Assembly: GCA_040081715.1 (NCBI GenBank)
Contig: JBEBFY010000005.1
Coordinates: 135,842-199,841, forward strand
Direction: 5' to 3'
Length of the DNA: 64,000 bases
Source of the DNA: CANKJK01 sp040081715
GTDB lineage: Bacteria > Acidobacteriota > Vicinamibacteria > Vicinamibacterales > UBA2999
In this document: one piece after another, positions 17,611 through 32,733 of the stretch
How positions within the stretch are numbered: the stretch's first letter is position 1
How the letters are laid out: each line of letters begins with the position of its first letter
Position numbers and translations under genes: made by a program
Notes under the pieces: model-generated
Databases searched by the model: none
Told to the model about the DNA's origin: nothing
The model's input: the letters and a program-made list of their open reading frames with translations, nothing else

Positions 17611-18003
17611 TCAGGGCTGGATGTGAAACTCTCGGGACGCGACGGACTGTCCGTCAACGAGGATTTCCACCTGGTAGTCGCCAGTCGGGAACCCGCCTGG
17701 GCTAACAAAAAGAAAGTCCGTGGCCGCCCGGCCCTTGTATGACACCGACTTCGGCGTCTCACTGAGCACACGCCCGGCGTGCCACCAGCGAGCCGTAATG
17801 GTCGACGCCCCGGCTCGATCGGTCAGGACCGCTGAATAAATCGTGTCCGTGGGCTTGAACCGCGTCGCGTGTATCCCCACGGTCCGGTCGACGTTGAGCG
17901 ACCGCCCAATCTGCAGGGTGCTGACATGGAGAGGCTGACGACAGCTCCCACTCACGAGGGCAATCAGGGCGAGGGCCGGAAGTGTCCTATATGCGCGGCG
18001 CAT
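17611..18003 (-). CDS. Small exported protein, probable lipoprotein
   Basis: A 130-aa protein from ATG 18003. The N-terminus is a signal sequence ending in VSGSC (Cys21), close to but not a perfect lipobox. The mature part looks like a single beta-sandwich: TIYSAVLTDRAGASTITARWWH, then FVSPGGFPTGDYQVEILVDG near the C-terminus, a pattern seen in extracellular immunoglobulin-like domains. I do not recognise a family. The open frame extends far upstream over metH and that part is rejected. TACATT lies 6 nt before the ATG, so the transcript is probably leaderless. Confidence 0.6.
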   Translation of the reverse strand: MRRAYRTLPALALIALVSGSCRQPLHVSTLQIGRSLNVDRTVGIHATRFKPTDTIYSAVLTDRAGASTITARWWHAGRVLSETPKSVSYKGRAATDFLFVSPGGFPTGDYQVEILVDGQSVASREFHIQP

Positions 18004-18009
18004 AGCCTT

Positions 18010-18015
18010 AATGTA
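18010..18015 (-). promoter_or_regulatory. Leaderless-type -10 hexamer for the small lipoprotein gene
   Basis: The minus strand reads TACATT, then AAGGCT, then the ATG at 18003. A 6-nt gap places the expected transcript start on the start codon. Confidence 0.45.
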
Positions 18016-18047
18016 GCTGATCGGAGGCGAGGAGCAGACCTCTCGCG

Positions 18048-21752
<3,705 letters not shown>

Positions 21753-21763
21753 AGGGGTATCCG

Positions 21764-22747
21764 TTATCTGTGGGCGGCCGCGCGCCGCCCGGAGCGTCCG
21801 GACTGGCGGAGTCCGGTGTCGAGTGCCTTGACGCCCGAGGCCACCAGGACGACGAACGGGTCGCCGGCCAGCCGGGTGCCGACGCTGACGCGGATGTGGC
21901 TGTAGCCGGCCGCGGTCAGCATCTGGGTGAGCGTGCGTTCGGAGAAGCCGAGGTGGGTGTCGCCGAAGCGGTCCCGCACCCATCCCTCGTCGTGCTCCCG
22001 GAGATCCAGGATCAGGATCTGCCCGCCGGGCCGCAGCACGCGCGTCGCTTCACTGATCGTGTCCTCGGGGTCGCGTGCGTGGTGCAGCGCCTGCGAGAGC
22101 ATCGCCAGGTCCACGCTGGCGTCCGCCAGCGGCAGGTGGGAGAGGTCGCCCTTCCGCCATTGCGCATTCGTGACGCGCCGGCGCGCCGCGAGGGCGCGGG
22201 CCCGCTCGAGTACTTCGTCCGACCGGTCCACGCCGATGACGCTCCGGGCAAACCGGGCGGCTTCGAGGGTGAGGTAGCCTTCGCCGCACCCGACATCCAC
22301 CACGTCCATCTCGGGCAGGAGGTGGCCAAGCGCCCGCGCCCAGGCGGCCCAGCTGCGGCCGGGCACGAGTTGCCGGGCATCGCCGTGGGTGTCGAAGTCT
22401 TCCTTGCGCAGCCGGAGCACTTCCTGGAGCCGGGCCTCATCCGCCTTGACGGCACGATCGTCCGCCGACGAGGCGAACTGGGCGTCAAGCACGGTCCAGA
22501 GCGACGATGTCTCCCGCGAGCCACTGTCCGCGCGCCGGTAGTACACGAACCCGCCCTCGCGGTCCTCGACGACCAGCCCTGCCTCTTTGAGCAGGCTGAG
22601 GTGTCTCGAGACGCCCGACTGCGCCAGCCCGAGGATGCCGGTCAGCTCACTGACGTTGAACCGGTCGATGGAGAGGACCCGCAGCAGCCGCAGGCGGGTG
22701 CTCTCGCCGAGGAGCTTGAACAGGGCCGACGCACGTTGCACATCCAT
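21764..22747 (-). CDS. ArsR-family regulator fused to SAM-methyltransferase domain (SahR-like)
   Basis: A 327-aa protein. Residues 1-~90 form an ArsR winged helix (LGESTRLRLLRVL ... GLAQSGVSRHLSLLKEAGLV). Residues ~145-290 are a Rossmann methyltransferase-like domain (VDVGCGEGYLTLEAARF, then GGQILILDL). This architecture is that of SahR, known in Proteobacteria as a repressor of methionine-cycle genes that senses S-adenosylhomocysteine. Its position directly before metH supports the same role. A perfect interrupted palindrome covers its start codon. A paralogue at 32734-33687 precedes ahcY. Confidence 0.8.
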   Translation of the reverse strand: MDVQRASALFKLLGESTRLRLLRVLSIDRFNVSELTGILGLAQSGVSRHLSLLKEAGLVVEDREGGFVYYRRADSGSRETSSLWTVLDAQFASSADDRAVKADEARLQEVLRLRKEDFDTHGDARQLVPGRSWAAWARALGHLLPEMDVVDVGCGEGYLTLEAARFARSVIGVDRSDEVLERARALAARRRVTNAQWRKGDLSHLPLADASVDLAMLSQALHHARDPEDTISEATRVLRPGGQILILDLREHDEGWVRDRFGDTHLGFSERTLTQMLTAAGYSHIRVSVGTRLAGDPFVVLVASGVKALDTGLRQSGRSGRRAAAHR

Positions 22748-22766
22748 GAATCTACATTCATGGATG
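22741..22766. promoter_or_regulatory. Palindromic operator at the start of the regulator-metH operon
   Basis: Two perfect 11-bp arms, CATCCATGAAT and ATTCATGGATG, flank a 4-nt spacer (CTAC). The site covers the start codon of the SahR-like gene on the minus strand. The AAT-N4-ATT core is shared with the palindrome before the second SahR-like gene, so it is most likely an autoregulatory site that also controls metH. Confidence 0.65.
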
Positions 22767-23057
22767 CCATATGACAAGCAGAGAGGTCTGGCGCGAAACG
22801 ATCGGTCGTCACGCGTGCACGAATTCGCGCACGGCGGACGACAGATTCGGGATTTTGCTGTACGCGTGTCGCACCAATTGTGCTCGTTGTGCACAAAACT
22901 CGGGACCGCAGTGCAAGAAGATGGAGCCAGAGACGCACTCGCGGGCTGTTTTCTTGCGGTGTGAGCAGCCAATCGCGCATAATCGATTTGCTGGTTCGGA
23001 TATTTCGTCATCACCTCACAACGCGCCGCTTCACGCGAACGAAAGGACAGTTGTCAC
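22767..23057. other. Intergenic region upstream of glutamine synthetase
   Basis: No gene is recognised. A near-palindrome with 18 of 20 matching positions lies at 22813-22832, centred on CGAATTCG. A possible promoter for glnA is TTGCGG at 22954-22959 with CATAAT at 22978-22983 (18-bp spacer). The region also shows repeated TTGTGC words near 22878-22900 that could be part of a control site. Confidence 0.35.
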
Positions 23058-25238
<2,181 letters not shown>

Positions 25239-25328
25239 GCCCGGGTCGTCCGGGCAGTGGACTGCCGCCTGGTGCGGCGGTCGTCTTCAGGGCCGGTGTC
25301 CCGTGTGGGGGGGGCACCGGCCCTTTCT
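25239..25328 (+). terminator. Double hairpin terminator after glutamine synthetase
   Basis: A first small hairpin pairs GCCCGG with CCGGGC (25239-25256). A second, stronger one pairs AGGGCCGGTG (25289-25298) with CACCGGCCCT (25315-25324) and is followed by TTCTCG. The G-rich loop between the second arms is unusual. Confidence 0.6.
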
Positions 25329-25379
25329 CGTGTAGGCGGTGAGGGGGCACTGCCCCCTGGATCACGAGGGGGAGTGCTG

Positions 25380-25385
25380 TACACT
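25380..25385 (+). promoter_or_regulatory. Leaderless-type -10 hexamer for the DUF349 gene
   Basis: TACACT lies 10 nt before ATG 25396 and only 1 nt before the in-frame ATG at 25387. The spacing favours 25396 as the translation start. Confidence 0.45.
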
Positions 25386-25395
25386 CATGGGCTCT

Positions 25396-28308
25396 ATGGG
25401 ACTGCTGGATAGACTCAAGCCACAACCTCGCTGGAAACATGCGGACCCTGCGGTGCGTGCCGCGGCCGCCCTTGAATGCGGTCCCGACGACGGGGAGGCG
25501 CTCCTGGCGCTGGTTCGCGACGATCCGGACGCGCGCGTCCGGCGGACGGCCGTGTCGCGCGTCACCGACCCCGGCCTCCTGACGGAGGTGGCGCGGACGG
25601 ACCCGGACGACGAGGTGAAGGCGGAGGCCGTCCGCAGCCTGGCGGGGCTCGCGGCGGAGGCCACGGACGTGGAGTCGGCGGCGGCCGTCATCCGTGCCCT
25701 GGGCGAACTGGGCCGCACGCGTGAGTTGACGACGATTGCCAGGCAGGCCTATCTGGTGGCGGCGCGCCTCGTGGCAGTCGACCTGCTGCAGGACCAGAAG
25801 TCCCTCAGCTCGGTCAGTCGCCATGCCGAGGATTCGGTGACACGCCTGCGCGCGCTGGACCGGCTTGAGGATGCCGCCGAGGTGTTGAACGTGGCAACCA
25901 AGGCGGAGTTCACGGATGTGGCGCTGGCGGCGCTGGAACGGATCCAGGACGTGGACGCGCTGACCGGCGTGGCCCAGCGGGCCCGGAGTAAGGTCGCCGC
26001 CCGCCGGGCACGCACACGCCTGCGCGCGATTGAAGAGGCCGCCCGGCCGGTGCCGCCCGTCGTGGAGGCCCCGATGTCGTCGGCGGACTTCGCACGAGGG
26101 CAGGAGATTGTGGCCCGCGTTGAGGCCGCCGTGGCGATGTCCGATCTCTCCGAGGCCGAGGCCGCGCTGGCGGCCGGCCGCCTCGCGTGGGCGGAACTGC
26201 AGGCGGATACGAACACCGACGCAGCGCTCGCGTTTGCCTTCGACACAGCTGTCGAGGCGGCGGGTGAAGCGATGGCCGAGCGGCAGCGGGAACGCCAGGT
26301 CGCGCAGGAGCGCGCACAGGCGGTGGCCCGTGAGCAGGCCGATCGTGTGGCCATCTGCGACGAGATCGAACAGCTCGATGGAGAGAGCTCGGCCGACCGT
26401 GTCGCGGAGCTGCGTGCGCGGTGGGATAGCCTGCCGCCAATCCCGGCGGAGTTCGCGGCGTCACTGACGCGACGGTTCCAGGATGTGAGCCGCGCCTATG
26501 AGGCGCGCGCGCGTCGGCGCACGCTGTCGGCGGCCGCGCGGGTGCGGCTGGAGACACTGGCCTCCGAACTGGAGACGCTGGCGGCCCCCGATCACTCCGT
26601 GGACGAGTCCGTGGCGCGCTGGCGGGGCCTTCGCCGTGACGCCGAGATGCTGCAGGAGTTCAGCGAGGCGAATCCGGGAGCTGCCGGGCGGATGGCCGCG
26701 GCCATCGCGGTCCTGGAAGGGCGCGAGCAGGAACTGCAGGAGCGCCGCGGAAAGCAGGAGCAGGAAGTCCTCCGCCGGGTACAGCAGATCTGCAAGCACG
26801 TCGAATCCGTCGCGGCTGCCGAGACCCTGACCCTCAAGGCCGGCGACAAGGCGCTGCGCGAGATCCGTGACATCCTCGAGGAAAAGCTGCCGCTGCCGTC
26901 CAAGAAGGACCGGCAGGAGCTCACCACCCGGCTGGAGGCTGCCCGGACGAAGCTCGGCCCGCGGGTGCAGGAACTCCGCGATGCCGACGACTGGCAGCGC
27001 TTCGCGAACGTGCAGGTGCAGGAAGATCTCTGCGCGGCGATGGAGGCCCTGAAGGAGACCACCGATCTGGAGGACGCCGCTCGGAAGATGCGCGACCTGC
27101 AGGCCCGCTGGAAGTCGGTGGCGGCCGCCCCGCGCGCCCAGGGTGAAGCCCTGTGGCGCCGTTTCAAGATCGCGCAGGACGCGGTCTTTGCCCGGTGTCA
27201 GGAGCACTTCGCGGCGCAGGCCGTGCAACGCACCGAGACCCTGGCCAGAAAGCTCGCCCTGATCGAGCGGGTCGAGGCCCTGGCCGGCTCGTCCGATTGG
27301 GTGAAGACGGCGGTCGAGATCCAGAAGCTCCAGGTGGAGTGGAAGGCTCTCGGTGCCGTGCCCCGCGGACAGGAGAAGGCGACCTGGGAACGGTTCCGGT
27401 CCTCATGCGACACGTTCTTCTCGCGGCGTCAGGAAGACCTGAAGCAGAAGAAGGATGAGTGGGCCGGAAATCTGGCGAAGAAGGAAGCCCTCTGCGACCA
27501 GGCCGAGGCGCTGGCCGAATCGTCCGACTGGGAGGTGGCCAGCGGCGCGTTGAAGCGGTTGCAGGCGGAATGGAAGACCACCGGTCCCGTGCGCAAGGTC
27601 AAGTCCGAGGTGATCTGGAACCGGTTCCGGTCCGCGTGCGACCGTTTCTTTGACCGGTACAAGCATCGCGACCAGGCGGATCTGCAGGCGCGGCTCGATG
27701 AGCGCGAGACGATCGTGCGGGAGATCGAGGCGCTGCTGCCGGCTGAAGGAGCGGCGGCGGGCGAGGCCCCAGCCGATCTCTACGCGACGATTCAGACCGC
27801 AAGGGCGCGCTGGCAGCAGGCACCCGAGGTGCCCCGGTCCCTGGTGGTCGCGGTGAGCGACCGGTTTGCGGCGGCCTTGAATGCGGCCGTGAGCACGTGG
27901 CCGGGCGCTTTTGGCGGGACCGACCTCGATCCAGAGATGACGCGGGGACGGATGGAGAAGCTCGTGGCGCGCGTGGAGAAGCTGCTGGCCGAGCAGGCGC
28001 CCCGCCCGGCGGCCAACATCTCACCGGCCGAACGCCTGGCCCAGCAGTGGCGCGACAGGCTGGCGGCCAACACAATCGCCGGGGCCACCGGGGGCGTACC
28101 GCCGCGCGAAGACGCGAAGTGGAAGGCCGCGGAGCAGGAGGTGCGGAGCGCCCAGCAGCAGTGGCAGCGTCTGGGCCCCGTGCCCGCGGCGGTGGCGGCC
28201 GAGATGTCCGCACGCTTCGACGCAGTGTGCCGCCGCTTTCTCGATCAGCGCAAGCGCGTGGAGAGCCCGGACCGGCAGCATGCCGGCATGGCGAAGACCT
28301 CGAGGTAG
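25396..28308 (+). CDS. HEAT-repeat and DUF349 multi-repeat coiled-coil protein
   Basis: A large cytoplasmic protein of about 970 aa. The first ~210 residues form HEAT-like repeats (DDPDARVRRTAVSRV, DPDDEVKAEAVRSLAG). Long charged helices rich in Glu, Arg and Ala follow, probably coiled coil. The second half has at least three DUF349 repeats, each with the W-K-x-x-G/A-x-V/A-P ... W-x-R-F-(R/K) core (RWKSVAAAPR, EWKALGAVPR, EWKTTGPVRK). DUF349 function is not established. The start at 25396 was chosen from the promoter spacing. It converges with speA (9 bp). Confidence 0.8.
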   Translation: MGLLDRLKPQPRWKHADPAVRAAAALECGPDDGEALLALVRDDPDARVRRTAVSRVTDPGLLTEVARTDPDDEVKAEAVRSLAGLAAEATDVESAAAVIRALGELGRTRELTTIARQAYLVAARLVAVDLLQDQKSLSSVSRHAEDSVTRLRALDRLEDAAEVLNVATKAEFTDVALAALERIQDVDALTGVAQRARSKVAARRARTRLRAIEEAARPVPPVVEAPMSSADFARGQEIVARVEAAVAMSDLSEAEAALAAGRLAWAELQADTNTDAALAFAFDTAVEAAGEAMAERQRERQVAQERAQAVAREQADRVAICDEIEQLDGESSADRVAELRARWDSLPPIPAEFAASLTRRFQDVSRAYEARARRRTLSAAARVRLETLASELETLAAPDHSVDESVARWRGLRRDAEMLQEFSEANPGAAGRMAAAIAVLEGREQELQERRGKQEQEVLRRVQQICKHVESVAAAETLTLKAGDKALREIRDILEEKLPLPSKKDRQELTTRLEAARTKLGPRVQELRDADDWQRFANVQVQEDLCAAMEALKETTDLEDAARKMRDLQARWKSVAAAPRAQGEALWRRFKIAQDAVFARCQEHFAAQAVQRTETLARKLALIERVEALAGSSDWVKTAVEIQKLQVEWKALGAVPRGQEKATWERFRSSCDTFFSRRQEDLKQKKDEWAGNLAKKEALCDQAEALAESSDWEVASGALKRLQAEWKTTGPVRKVKSEVIWNRFRSACDRFFDRYKHRDQADLQARLDERETIVREIEALLPAEGAAAGEAPADLYATIQTARARWQQAPEVPRSLVVAVSDRFAAALNAAVSTWPGAFGGTDLDPEMTRGRMEKLVARVEKLLAEQAPRPAANISPAERLAQQWRDRLAANTIAGATGGVPPREDAKWKAAEQEVRSAQQQWQRLGPVPAAVAAEMSARFDAVCRRFLDQRKRVESPDRQHAGMAKTSR

Positions 28309-28317
28309 GGGGACGAG

Positions 28318-30282
28318 CTACCCCTCGAGGTAGGTGTAGCCGTGCAGGCCGTCTTCGTAGAAGCGGAGCAGATTTCCTGCGCCTTCGTAGTCGATGAGTC
28401 CCGCCCGCACGGCTGATTCCACGTCCGTGCGGAGCTTGCCCAGCAGCATCTCCGCGTCGAACTCCACGTAGTCCAGCACCTCGCGCACCGTGTCGCCCTT
28501 GACGAGCGCGTCGAGGCGTGCGCCGCCCTGTTCATCCAGGCTCACGTGCACCGCGTGCGTGTCGCCGAACAAGTTGTGCAGGTCCCCCAGGATTTCCTGA
28601 TAGGCGCCCACGAGGAACACACCCAGGTAGTACGGATCATCGCCGGGGGCATGAAGCGGCAGTGTCTTCTTGACGTCGCGCCGGTCCACGAACCGCTCCA
28701 TCTTGCCGTCCGAGTCGCACGTGATGTCGCCGAGCACCGCGTGGTTGGCCGGGCGCTCCGTCAGCCGGTGAATCGGCATCACAGGAAAGAGCTGCTTGAT
28801 CGCCCAGCTGTCCGGAATGGATTGGAAGAGCGAGAAGTTGCAGAAGTAGGTGTCGGAGAGCTGCTCGTCGAGGCTCTGCAGATCCTCTGGCACTTCCTCC
28901 ATCGTCTGGACGAGCTTCTGCAGCTTCGTGCAGATGGCCCAGAAGAGGTTCTCGGCCATGCAGCGCTGTTCGAGCGTGAGGTAGCCGCCGCTGAACAGGC
29001 CCAGCGCCATCTCGAGCGCCTGCTGTGCATCGTGGTAGGCCTCGAGCGCATTGCGTGCCGTGACGGCGTTGTAGGTCTCGATCAGATCCACGACCGGCTG
29101 TTCCATGTCCGGCGTGGCCACCTGCGGAACGCTTTCCGCGCCGAAGCCCGACACGCCAAGAACGTTGAACACCAGCACCGAGTGGTAGGCCACGACCGCG
29201 CGGCCGCTCTCCGAGACGATGGTCGGATGGGGGACGCCCACTTCATCGCACGCCGTCTGGATGTGATAGACGATGTCGTTGGCGTACTCCTCGAGCGTGT
29301 AGTTCATGCTCGACTCGAAGTTGGTCTGGGAACCGTCGTAGTCCACGCCCAGGCCGCCGCCCACGTCGATGTACTCGAGGCCCGCCCCAAGCTTGGCCAG
29401 TTCCGTGTAGACGCGCGCCCCTTCGTTCAGCGCGGCCTTCACGATGCGGATGTTCGTGATCTGGCTGCCGAGGTGGAAGTGGAGGAGCTTGAGGCAGTCC
29501 TCCATGCCGCGCGACTTGAGCTCATCGAGGCCACGCACGATTTCGGTGACCGTGAGCCCGAACTTGGATCGGAAGCCTCCGGATCCCTGCCAGCGGCCGC
29601 TGCCACGCGAGGCCAGCTTGACGCGCATCCCGATCTTCGGCCGCACGCCGATCTTCTCGGCGTACTCGAGGATGAGGCCGAGTTCCGTGTACTTCTCGAC
29701 AACCGGGATGATGTTGCGGCCGATCTTCTGAGCCAGCATCGCCGTCTCGATGAATTCGGCGTCCTTGAATCCGTTACAGATGATCGGCGTGTCGTTGTCG
29801 GCCAGGGCCACGACCGCGAGCAGTTCCGGCTTGGACCCGGCTTCGAGGCCGAAGCCGTAGGGACGCCCGAACTTCAGGACCTCTTCGACGACCTGCCGCT
29901 GCTGGTTGACCTTGATCGGGTACACGCAGCAGTAGCGCCCCTGGTACTGGTTCTGCGCCATGGCCGCCTGGAAGGCGCTGTGAATGTCACCCAGCCGGTG
30001 CTTCAGGATGTCCGTGAACCGGACGAGCACGGGCAGGCTGATACCGCGCAACTGAAGACGGTCGACCAGCTCCTTGATGTCGATGTGCGCCGACGGGTCC
30101 TTGGTTGGGTGCGCCTGGACGTGCCCCGCATCATTGATGGAGAAGTAGCCGTTGCCCCAGCGGGAAATCTCGTAAAGTTCGCTCGCATCGTGCACCGACC
30201 ACGCGGCCGTGGAGGTGCTGGGCGCCGGGGCGGGCGCGCCGTTGCCGGACCTGGGCCGTCCCGGTGTCGTGACTGGGCTCAT
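28318..30282 (-). CDS. speA: Biosynthetic arginine decarboxylase
   Basis: A 654-aa PLP enzyme making agmatine for polyamine synthesis. The PLP lysine lies in CCVYPIKVNQQRQVVEEV, and further family segments are GSKPELLAV, YIDVGGGLGVDYDGS and HPTIVSESGRA. Length fits the alanine-racemase-fold SpeA family. The open frame reaches 157 codons further upstream across the divergent thioesterase gene, so ATG 30282 is chosen; TATGAT lies 9 nt before it and no ribosome site is present. Confidence 0.95.
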   Translation of the reverse strand: MSPVTTPGRPRSGNGAPAPAPSTSTAAWSVHDASELYEISRWGNGYFSINDAGHVQAHPTKDPSAHIDIKELVDRLQLRGISLPVLVRFTDILKHRLGDIHSAFQAAMAQNQYQGRYCCVYPIKVNQQRQVVEEVLKFGRPYGFGLEAGSKPELLAVVALADNDTPIICNGFKDAEFIETAMLAQKIGRNIIPVVEKYTELGLILEYAEKIGVRPKIGMRVKLASRGSGRWQGSGGFRSKFGLTVTEIVRGLDELKSRGMEDCLKLLHFHLGSQITNIRIVKAALNEGARVYTELAKLGAGLEYIDVGGGLGVDYDGSQTNFESSMNYTLEEYANDIVYHIQTACDEVGVPHPTIVSESGRAVVAYHSVLVFNVLGVSGFGAESVPQVATPDMEQPVVDLIETYNAVTARNALEAYHDAQQALEMALGLFSGGYLTLEQRCMAENLFWAICTKLQKLVQTMEEVPEDLQSLDEQLSDTYFCNFSLFQSIPDSWAIKQLFPVMPIHRLTERPANHAVLGDITCDSDGKMERFVDRRDVKKTLPLHAPGDDPYYLGVFLVGAYQEILGDLHNLFGDTHAVHVSLDEQGGARLDALVKGDTVREVLDYVEFDAEMLLGKLRTDVESAVRAGLIDYEGAGNLLRFYEDGLHGYTYLEG

Positions 30283-30291
30283 CGCGTTCAC

Positions 30292-30318
30292 ATCATAGAC
30301 GGATTCTCGCCGTATGCT
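30292..30318. promoter_or_regulatory. Back-to-back leaderless-type promoters
   Basis: Only 42 bp lie between the divergent start codons at 30282 and 30325. The minus strand carries TATGAT (30297-30292, 9 nt before speA). The plus strand carries TATGCT (30313-30318, 6 nt before the thioesterase). Neither gene has a Shine-Dalgarno sequence. Confidence 0.55.
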
Positions 30319-30324
30319 GTAGCC

Positions 30325-30714
30325 ATGACTGAGCGCGTGCCTGCCATCAAGGTCCTCCTGATGCCGAAGGACACCAACCCGATGGGGACCATTTTCGGAG
30401 GCGTGATCCTCTCGCACATCGACCTGGCGTCCGCTGTGGAGGCACGCAAGGCGGCACCCCACCACTACGTCACCAAGGCGATGCGCGAGGTCGAGTTTCA
30501 CCAACCGGTGTTCGTGGGAGACATCGTGAGCTTCTTCACTGAGACCGTGCGTGTGGGCCGCACGTCCATCACGGTGCGCGTGTCGGTCGAGGCGGAACGG
30601 TGGTCGGCGGGCAGTGGCGAACGCGTGCCGGTGACGCAAGCCGAGGTGGTGCTGGTGGCCACCGACAACCAGGGCCGTCCCGTTCCGGTGCGGCCCGAAC
30701 CACTCAGCGCCTGA
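30325..30714 (+). CDS. Acyl-CoA thioesterase, hotdog fold (YciA/BFIT-like)
   Basis: A 129-aa single-hotdog thioesterase that hydrolyses acyl-CoA. The active-site region is MPKDTNPMGTIFGGVILSHID, in which Asn, Gly-Gly and Asp match the family's catalytic strand-helix. It continues with AMREVEFHQPVFVGDIVSF and GRTSITVRVSVEAE. It is the usual length. The start at 30325 is set by the TATGCT box 6 nt upstream. Oligoendopeptidase F follows 32 bp later on the same strand. Confidence 0.9.
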   Translation: MTERVPAIKVLLMPKDTNPMGTIFGGVILSHIDLASAVEARKAAPHHYVTKAMREVEFHQPVFVGDIVSFFTETVRVGRTSITVRVSVEAERWSAGSGERVPVTQAEVVLVATDNQGRPVPVRPEPLSA

Positions 30715-30746
30715 CCGGCTGACTGAGGACCCATCGAGGACGAGTG

Positions 30747-32588
30747 ATGTCACAGGCTGTGTCGTACCGCCCCGAACCCGGCGAGATGCCGGAACGCGCC
30801 GCGGTACCCGAGTACTACAAATGGAACCTTACGGATATCTGCAGGGACTGGGACGACTGGTCGGAGGCGTTCGGGTCGCTCGAGTCCGGCATCGATCGGC
30901 TGGCGGCGTTTCAGGGCACGCTCTCGCTCGGGGCGGCGCAGCTCCTGTCGTCCCTGACCGCGCAGGACGAGGTCGAAGCCTTGATGTACAAGGTGTGGTA
31001 CTTCGCCTCGCTGCACCACGACGAGGACCAGCGTGACAACAGCGCCAACGCCCGGCGCCAGCAGGTGCAGATCCTGTTTGCCCGGCACGCGCAGGCGACG
31101 TCGTGGTTCAGTCCGGAATTACTGGCCATCCCCGAGGCCACCGTGCGGGGGTGGCTGGATGCGCACGCGGGGCTGGCGCTCTACCGCTTCGCGATTGAGA
31201 GCCTCTATCACTCGCAGGAGCACGTCCTCGACCAGCAGGGCGAGCGCCTGCTCTCGCTGTCGGGCCGGTTTTCCGGCACGCCTCACGACGCCTACGCCGC
31301 GCTGACAACCGCGGACGCTTCTTTCCCGACGATCACGCTGGCGTCGGGAGACGAGGTCACCCTCAGCTATGGCCGCTACCGGGCGTTGCTGGAAACCAAC
31401 CGGCATCAGCCGGATAGGGCCACGGCGTACCGCGCCTTCCATGGCATGTTCGCCAAGTCGGCCAATACCTTCGCGGCGATCTACAACGGCGTGTTGCAGC
31501 GCGACTGGTTTCACGCGCGCTCACGCGGGTATGCGTCCACGCTCGAGTCGGCACTGCACGGCAACAACATCCCCACGTCGGTCGTCACGACGCTGATTGA
31601 TGAGGGGAAGGCGGGCACGGCGCCGCTGCGGCGCTATCACCAGATCCGGAAGCGGGCGCTGGGCCTGACCGAGTACACGTTGTTCGATACGGCCGTGCCC
31701 CTCGTGGAGCACGATGCGCGGTACCGCTATGAGGACGTGCTCGAATGGATCGTGGCCTCCACGATGCCACTGGGCGCGGACTACCAGCAGATGGTGCGCG
31801 AGGCCTTCGCCGGCCGGTGGATCGACGTCTTCGAGAACGCCGGGAAGCGCAGCGGGGCGTACTCGGCGCCGGTGTACGGATCCCACCCGTACATGCTCCT
31901 CAACTACAACGAGACGCTGGATGCCGTGTTCACACTCGCGCATGAGATGGGGCACTCGATGCACACGGTGCTGGCGCACCGGGCGCAGCCGTTCCGCTAT
32001 GCGGCCTACGAGATATTTGTCGCAGAGGTGCCGTCCACGCTGAGCGAGGCGCTGTTCCTGGACTTCATGCTGGCCCGGGCCACTTCGCGCGAGGAGCGCA
32101 TTGTGCTGCTGCAGCACGCCATCGACAGCATCGCCGGCACGTTCTTCACGCAGGTCCTCTTCGCGGACTTCGAACTGCAGGCTCACCGGGTGGTCGAGCA
32201 GGACCAGCCGGTGACATCCGATGTGCTCAGCGGCATTTATGCGGGCCTGCTGCGCGAGTACTACGGCTCGGCCATCGACGATGAGGCGCTCTCGCGCCTC
32301 ACGTGGGCGCGCATCCCGCACTTCTTCAGCACGCCGTACTACGTGTACCAGTACTCGACGTGCTTCGCGTCCACGGCGCGGCTGATGCAGGGCCTCCGGG
32401 CCGGAGACGACGCGACGCGCGCGGGTGCCGTGGACCGGTATCTCTCCCTGCTGCGGGCTGGCGGCAGCGACTACCCGATTACGCTGCTCCAGCGGGCTGG
32501 CGTGGACCTCACGCAGCCGGACACCGTGCGGGCCGTGTCGATTGAGCTCGACACCCTCGTCAGCCGGCTCGAAGCCGAGCTGGGGTAG
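30747..32588 (+). CDS. pepF: Oligoendopeptidase F, M3 family
   Basis: A 613-aa cytoplasmic zinc peptidase that cleaves short peptides. The zinc site HEMGH lies at 399-403 and is followed by a downstream Glu in the IFVAEVPSTLSEALF helix, as in PepF. The C-terminal FSTPYYVYQYSTCFAS segment, which shapes the substrate pocket, is also present. GAGGA precedes ATG 30747; a GTG directly before it is less likely. Normal length for the family. Confidence 0.93.
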   Translation: MSQAVSYRPEPGEMPERAAVPEYYKWNLTDICRDWDDWSEAFGSLESGIDRLAAFQGTLSLGAAQLLSSLTAQDEVEALMYKVWYFASLHHDEDQRDNSANARRQQVQILFARHAQATSWFSPELLAIPEATVRGWLDAHAGLALYRFAIESLYHSQEHVLDQQGERLLSLSGRFSGTPHDAYAALTTADASFPTITLASGDEVTLSYGRYRALLETNRHQPDRATAYRAFHGMFAKSANTFAAIYNGVLQRDWFHARSRGYASTLESALHGNNIPTSVVTTLIDEGKAGTAPLRRYHQIRKRALGLTEYTLFDTAVPLVEHDARYRYEDVLEWIVASTMPLGADYQQMVREAFAGRWIDVFENAGKRSGAYSAPVYGSHPYMLLNYNETLDAVFTLAHEMGHSMHTVLAHRAQPFRYAAYEIFVAEVPSTLSEALFLDFMLARATSREERIVLLQHAIDSIAGTFFTQVLFADFELQAHRVVEQDQPVTSDVLSGIYAGLLREYYGSAIDDEALSRLTWARIPHFFSTPYYVYQYSTCFASTARLMQGLRAGDDATRAGAVDRYLSLLRAGGSDYPITLLQRAGVDLTQPDTVRAVSIELDTLVSRLEAELG

Positions 32589-32716
32589 GGCGGGACGCCC
32601 TGAATCAGGCCGCGACGCGCGTGTCCTCGGCCGGCGCGGCGCTGCATGCGTCGCTCCAGGGGAAGGGTGCGGGTGTTCGCCCTGTTGGTTGACGGGGACG
32701 CCATGGCATGAAACAC

Positions 32717-32730
32717 TAAATCCGGATTTA
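32717..32730. promoter_or_regulatory. Perfect palindrome before the second SahR-like regulator
   Basis: TAAATCCGGATTTA is a perfect 14-bp palindrome ending 3 bp before the start codon at 32734. Its AAT-N4-ATT core matches the centre of the 26-bp palindrome at the first SahR-like gene, so it is probably the autoregulatory operator of this regulator and of ahcY. Confidence 0.6.
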
Positions 32731-32733
32731 CGG

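Noticed and set aside
22813..22832. Near-palindrome upstream of glnA considered as an NtrC or SahR site
   Set aside because: Its sequence matches neither the SahR-like palindromes nor a known nitrogen-regulator box; kept only as a note on the intergenic region.
28546..30324. N-terminal extension of the thioesterase frame over speA
   Set aside because: The extension is antisense to speA; the thioesterase family is about 130 aa and starts at 30325.
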